From contig NZ_JADBGF010000001.1 in NCBI RefSeq assembly GCF_014873495.1, positions 3,348,001 to 3,412,000 of the forward strand: a stretch of DNA of 64,000 nucleotides, read 5' to 3'. Within the stretch, counting starts at the first letter, position 1. Each line of letters begins with the position of its first letter. The notes below the pieces were generated by a model that did not search any database, was not told the origin of the DNA, and saw only the letters and a program-made list of their open reading frames with translations. The translations under genes and the position numbers were made by a program. Shown here piece by piece: positions 60,541-64,000 of this stretch. The DNA is from Streptomyces stelliscabiei. Lineage in GTDB: Bacteria; Actinomycetota; Actinomycetes; Streptomycetales; Streptomycetaceae.

Positions 60541-61158
60541 GTGCCCGTGCTGCCCGACACCCTTGCCGAGACCTTGGGACGACTCGACGCCCGTATCGCG
60601 GAGGCCGGCGCCGACCGTGGTCTCCTGCTCGACGCGCGGGCGTTGGCGGACCGCACCGCCCTCGCCGAGGACGTCGTGCGGGCGCTGCTCGACGGGCACG
60701 GGCCCGCCGCCGACCGGGTCGACGACCGGGTGCGGGGGCGGGTGCGCGCACTGCACGAGGCGTATGCCGCGCGGAGCGGCAAGCGGGCCGGTGAGGTCGG
60801 CCGGGAGGTGGCGGAGCGGCTCTCCATCAGTCCCGAGTGGGCCCGGCAGTTGTTGCTCGGCAAGAAGATGCCGAACGTGCCCGACCTGACCGCGCTCGCG
60901 GAGTTCTTCGGCGTCGAGGAGGGCGTCCGGTTCTTCACCGACCCGGCCGCGGCCGTCCTGAACCGGGAACTCGGGCGCCTGCTCGCAGGACTTGAGGGCG
61001 ACACGGACGGCGACGGGCCGCTGGTGGAGTTCGCCACCCGGCACGGGGTCGTCACGCTCGCGCTGCGCGGCCATCGGCTGACCCCCCGCAAACAGGAGGC
61101 GCTCGCCGTCATGCTCGAAGGGCTGCTCGGTGTCGACGACGAGGAGGCCCGCCGATGA
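60541..61158 (+). CDS. XRE-like helix-turn-helix regulator of a three-gene operon
   Basis: 205 aa. The helix-turn-helix lies at about residues 80-120: KRAGEVGREVAERLSISPEWARQLLLGKKMPNVPDLTALAEFFGV, the XRE pattern (helix, turn, recognition helix, LTALAEFF). An N-terminal helical region of 75 residues and a C-terminal helical region ending PRKQEALAVMLEGLLG surround it. Start GTG 60541 has no clear ribosome site and may be leaderless. Its stop overlaps the metalloprotease-like gene by four bases. Twin palindromes upstream are its likely operators. Confidence 0.85.
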   Translation: MPVLPDTLAETLGRLDARIAEAGADRGLLLDARALADRTALAEDVVRALLDGHGPAADRVDDRVRGRVRALHEAYAARSGKRAGEVGREVAERLSISPEWARQLLLGKKMPNVPDLTALAEFFGVEEGVRFFTDPAAAVLNRELGRLLAGLEGDTDGDGPLVEFATRHGVVTLALRGHRLTPRKQEALAVMLEGLLGVDDEEARR

Positions 61159-61973
61159 GCCATGGCGCCGACCGAGGCCGCGGCGCCGACCCGAGCCATG
61201 GCGCGGAACGGCGCGGCCGGGCCGGGCGTGTCGCCCGGGGTACGGGCGGGGCGGGACTGCGCCGGGTCGTCGGCCGGGTCCGGGCCGCGTTGGCGCCCTC
61301 GCGGTCCGCCGCCGAGATGCGGAAACTGACCGCCGGGCTCAACAAGGCCGTGCGGGGAAGGCTCGACGGGCCCGTCGACGTACGGGAGTTGGGTGCGGCG
61401 TTGTGTGCGGAGATGAGCGCGCGGCGGGGCGGGCGGCCGGTGAAGCTGCGGTTCGAGCGGTTCCCGGACGGGATAGGGGTGACCGGACTGTGGATGGAGT
61501 TCCCCGACTTCGACCTGGTGATCGTCGAGGAGCGGGCGGAGACCGTGCAGCAACTGGTCATCCTGGGCCACGAGTTGTGGCACATGCACGCCGGGCACTG
61601 TCATCACCCGCTGCCGGGCCCGGACTCCGCCTCGCTCGCGCTGTCGGACGGAGTGGCCGAGCGGGATGAGCCCGGTGCGCCGGACGCGTCGCACGCTTCG
61701 GTCGGGGGGACGGCGTCCGCGCTGCCGCCGCTCTCCCCCGAGCTGTCCGCCGCGCTCGGGCAGGGCGGCACACCCATCGCCGCGCGCAACGGTTCGCACG
61801 AGTCGGACGAGCAGGAGGCCGAGGACTTCGGGCACCGGCTCGCGACCGCCTTCCGGCCCTGGGTGGACGCCGGGCCGGGCGGGTCGGCCGACGCGGCGGA
61901 TCCGGGCGACCCGGCCGACCCCGTCGGGCAGGCCATCCAGGCGTCCCTCGGCTATCGCCGACCCCGCGGATGA
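61155..61973 (+). CDS. ImmA/IrrE-like metalloprotease domain protein
   Basis: 272 aa. The zinc motif HELWHMHAGH (HExxH at residues 139-143) lies in a helix after the strand QQLVILG, the ImmA/IrrE (COG2856) pattern. Upstream segments FERFPDGIGVTGLWMEF and FDLVIVEERAETVQ resemble the beta region before the active helix in that fold. The last 110 residues are Ala/Asp/Gly-rich with low complexity. In known systems ImmA-like proteases cleave a partner XRE repressor; the partner here is encoded immediately upstream. It overlaps the following membrane-protein gene by four bases. Confidence 0.82.
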   Translation: MSHGADRGRGADPSHGAERRGRAGRVARGTGGAGLRRVVGRVRAALAPSRSAAEMRKLTAGLNKAVRGRLDGPVDVRELGAALCAEMSARRGGRPVKLRFERFPDGIGVTGLWMEFPDFDLVIVEERAETVQQLVILGHELWHMHAGHCHHPLPGPDSASLALSDGVAERDEPGAPDASHASVGGTASALPPLSPELSAALGQGGTPIAARNGSHESDEQEAEDFGHRLATAFRPWVDAGPGGSADAADPGDPADPVGQAIQASLGYRRPRG

Positions 61974-63346
61974 GGGGGACGGCCGTGCCCGCGACGACGA
62001 CCGGGGCCCTCAGCCCCGCGGCCTTCTTCGGTGAGCTGTACATCTCGTTCTGGATCCCCACGGCCGTACTGACCGCAGCCCTGGTGATCAAGCTGCCCAG
62101 CATCGTGAAGCTGTGGCGGGACTCGCTGCTGCGGGCGGTGGGCGGGCTGCTGCTCCTCGCCTGCTCCGTCTTCGTGTTCGCGGTGCCGTCGGTCATCGCG
62201 TGGACCAACCGGACCGTGGGCGTCCCGAACGTCGCTGCGCCCTGGGTGTATTCGCTGATCACCGCGTTCTGCGCGTGCTGTCTGCTGCTGATCGTCGCCT
62301 GGCGCAACGGCCCGGCCGACCGGTCCCCGGCGACCCGCCGCCTCATGCGGTGGGTCGTCGCCGTGTACGTGGCGGTGATCGTCGTGCTGTGGGTGCTGTT
62401 CGCGCTCGCGGACGTCCCCCGGGAGCGGCTGCGCGACCTCGACACGTACTACGCGACCACGCCCTTCATGCGCGAGGAGATCCTGCTCTACCTCGGCGCG
62501 CACACGGCGGCCTGCGTGGTCACCTACCGGCTGATCCGCAACTGGGTCCGCGCGGACGGCCTCGACCGGTGGCTGCGCGGCGGCCTGCGGGCGCTGGGCC
62601 TGGGCTGCGCGCTCAATCTGGCGTTCGACGCCGCGAAGCTCACGGCCGTGGTCGCCCGCTGGACGGGACACGACCTGGACTGGCTGAGCACGCATGTGGC
62701 GCCGCCGGTCGCCGCCCTGGCGGCCATCTGCATCGCGGTGGGCTTCATCCTTCCGCACGGCGGCCAGTATCTGCGGGACCGCTGGAGGGTGCGGGCACGC
62801 CACATACGGCTGCGGCCCCTGTATCTGCTGACCCGGACCGTCGACGACTCCCGCGTCCCCTTCGCCCTGCGCGCCACCCCGGAGCTGCGCCTCACCCGCC
62901 GGGAGACGTTCATCCGCGACGCCCTGCTCCGGCTGACCCGCCACCTCGACGAGGACCTGCGACGCCGCGCGTACGACATCGCGCTGGGCCTCGGGCACGA
63001 GCCCGGCCGGGCCAAGGCCCTGGCCGCCGCCGTCACGATCGAGGACGCCGTGGCCGCGCGGAGGCGGTCGCCCGACAGCGGGACGACGGCCACGCTCACC
63101 TCGGGCCCGCTCGTCTTTCCGGGGCTCGCGGTGGGTGTGCACGGCCTGCCGGTGACGGGGGACGCCGAGGGCGCGCCCGGTCGGGCGGCCTTCCCCGCGT
63201 TCGCGGTCGCGACGGACTTCACCGATCTGCTCCAGGACATCGAGGCCGTGTCCCTGGTCCTGCGTGAGCCCGACGAGATCGAGGCCGTACGGGCGCTCGC
63301 CGACGCCGACGCTGACGCCGAGCGCGGTGTGCCCGCGCACGAGTGA
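61970..63346 (+). CDS. MAB_1171c-type polytopic membrane protein
   Basis: 458 aa. Seven or eight hydrophobic helices occupy residues about 15-270 (FWIPTAVLTAALVI, GGLLLLACSVFVFAVPSVIAW, VVAVYVAVIVVLWVLFALAD, LAALAAICIAVGFILP). A cytoplasmic C-terminal part of about 185 residues follows (RDRWRVRARHIRLRPLYLLTRTV, RRETFIRDALLRLTRHLDEDL). This matches the MAB_1171c family, often labelled putative transporter without experimental support. Four-base overlap with the metalloprotease gene makes the three proteins one unit. Confidence 0.8.
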   Translation: MRGTAVPATTTGALSPAAFFGELYISFWIPTAVLTAALVIKLPSIVKLWRDSLLRAVGGLLLLACSVFVFAVPSVIAWTNRTVGVPNVAAPWVYSLITAFCACCLLLIVAWRNGPADRSPATRRLMRWVVAVYVAVIVVLWVLFALADVPRERLRDLDTYYATTPFMREEILLYLGAHTAACVVTYRLIRNWVRADGLDRWLRGGLRALGLGCALNLAFDAAKLTAVVARWTGHDLDWLSTHVAPPVAALAAICIAVGFILPHGGQYLRDRWRVRARHIRLRPLYLLTRTVDDSRVPFALRATPELRLTRRETFIRDALLRLTRHLDEDLRRRAYDIALGLGHEPGRAKALAAAVTIEDAVAARRRSPDSGTTATLTSGPLVFPGLAVGVHGLPVTGDAEGAPGRAAFPAFAVATDFTDLLQDIEAVSLVLREPDEIEAVRALADADADAERGVPAHE

Positions 63347-63447
63347 ACGTCCCCCGACGAGCGGTCTGCCCTCCCGTCACGCGACCCGGTGAACTCCTTC
63401 TCGCCGTCCGAGACGTCCTCAGCCCCGCCGCGGGCCCACGCGCGCGA

Positions 63448-64000
63448 TCACCCGGCGACGTCCCGCCACGTCCTGTCGAGTGCGATCCGCCTGAGTTGCC
63501 GGAGGGTGAGGGCGGGTTCGGTACGACTCGCGCTCACTCCGTAGCCTCTGGCGTTGACCGCCATGACCACCACCCGTAAGCCGTCGTCACGAAGGATGTC
63601 GACGGACCATTCGACGGCGCCCTTCCCGCCGTGGGCAGAAGGCTCCTTGGCGCTTCTGACGCGGGTGCCGTCGGGCAGGGTGGTCGACTTCTCGAAGACC
63701 TTCGCCATCCGGTCGTCGCCGGGCTTCCAGCGTTGCACGTTGGCCGCGACGAGGCTCTCGCCACGGCCGTCGTCGACGACGACATGTCCGAAGCCCTCCG
63801 CGCCTGCGGGCCGACGGGCTCGCAGGCCGGCCGGGAGCAACACGGCGAGGGTGCGGGCGATCTCCTTTCCGGCCACCCCTGGACTCGATTCGGTCCGCTC
63901 CGTGTCGGGCGGCTTCGGCATCCTCGAGAGAACGGGCTTCCACCGCGGTGAGGTCGCCACGGCCGAAAGCTGTTCGCCGGCCAGCGGAAGGGACGCGTCT
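63448..64000 (-). CDS. Hypothetical protein, 5' end beyond window
   Basis: The frame stays open to the right edge (reading ASLPLAGEQLSA before a possible GTG at 63960), so the true start is probably outside. The visible 184 residues include TSPRWKPVLSRMPKPP, ARTLAVLLPAGL, VVVDDGRGESLVAANVQRWKPGD and WSVDILRDDGLRVVVMAVNARGY. I do not recognise a domain; Streptomyces has many such secreted or membrane-associated proteins of about 200-250 residues. It converges with the MAB_1171c-type gene. Confidence 0.65.
   Translation of the reverse strand, partial: DASLPLAGEQLSAVATSPRWKPVLSRMPKPPDTERTESSPGVAGKEIARTLAVLLPAGLRARRPAGAEGFGHVVVDDGRGESLVAANVQRWKPGDDRMAKVFEKSTTLPDGTRVRSAKEPSAHGGKGAVEWSVDILRDDGLRVVVMAVNARGYGVSASRTEPALTLRQLRRIALDRTWRDVAG

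Overview
The window is high-GC actinobacterial DNA, almost certainly from a Streptomyces chromosome core region. Evidence: third-codon-position G/C dominates nearly every gene, only one in-frame TTA codon was found, and the block fasR-fabD-fabH-acpP-fabF followed by a DUF3145 gene is the conserved Streptomyces fatty-acid synthase locus. An SCO2400-family gene and a ChvE/MmsA/MmsB/GalM block lie further along, as in the matching part of the S. coelicolor genome. I see no rRNA, tRNA, prophage or CRISPR array. I read 60 protein-coding loci, of which two are decayed and one runs off the right edge.

Layout. 1-11.9 kb: a K+ channel, a DHA2 drug exporter with divergent TetR, an alpha/beta hydrolase, a DUF4429/SHOCT protein, an aldo/keto reductase coupled to its MerR regulator, a GNAT acetyltransferase, a serine hydrolase, a membrane Ser/Thr kinase and a pirin-like protein. 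11.9-12.5 kb is a repeat-filled intergenic region. 12.5-18.0 kb: the FasR-controlled fatty-acid synthesis operon and DUF3145. 18.3-26.2 kb: an SGNH lipoprotein whose gene holds the TTA (bldA) codon, a gutted aldose-epimerase relic, a GH3 glucosidase with divergent TetR, a secreted pyroglutamyl-peptidase-fold protein without the catalytic Cys, an EI24 membrane protein and an SGNH hydrolase. 26.2-27.9 kb: an IS200/IS605-type TnpB gene with a divergent ribbon-helix-helix gene between repeat-bearing starts. 27.9-33.2 kb: TetR, kinase-like, beta-lactamase-fold, MDR oxidoreductase, MarR and GNAT genes.

33.3-49.3 kb is a sugar-acquisition island. A YtfQRT-YjfF-type transporter with its own LacI regulator runs leftward; the SCO2400-family gene follows. 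An enolase-superfamily dehydratase, a Zn dehydrogenase and a U32-like TIM-barrel protein then lead into the ChvE-MmsA-MmsB transporter and GalM. Four copies of an ATTTCGAAC motif tie the two halves together and suggest one control circuit for sugar uptake and a sugar-acid oxidation route.

49.4-64 kb: a class I/II aminotransferase with a long repetitive tail, a frameshifted RTX relic, an ABC solute-binding lipoprotein, a small membrane protein, a Tat-exported intradiol dioxygenase, an RsbW-like ATPase, a LacI regulator behind a tandem operator, an Rrf2 regulator, a GH51 arabinofuranosidase, and a tightly overlapped XRE / ImmA-like metalloprotease / MAB_1171c-type membrane protein operon with its own palindromic operators. 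The strongest candidates for undescribed biology are this last operon, the TnpB-RHH module and the ATTTCGAAC sugar circuit.
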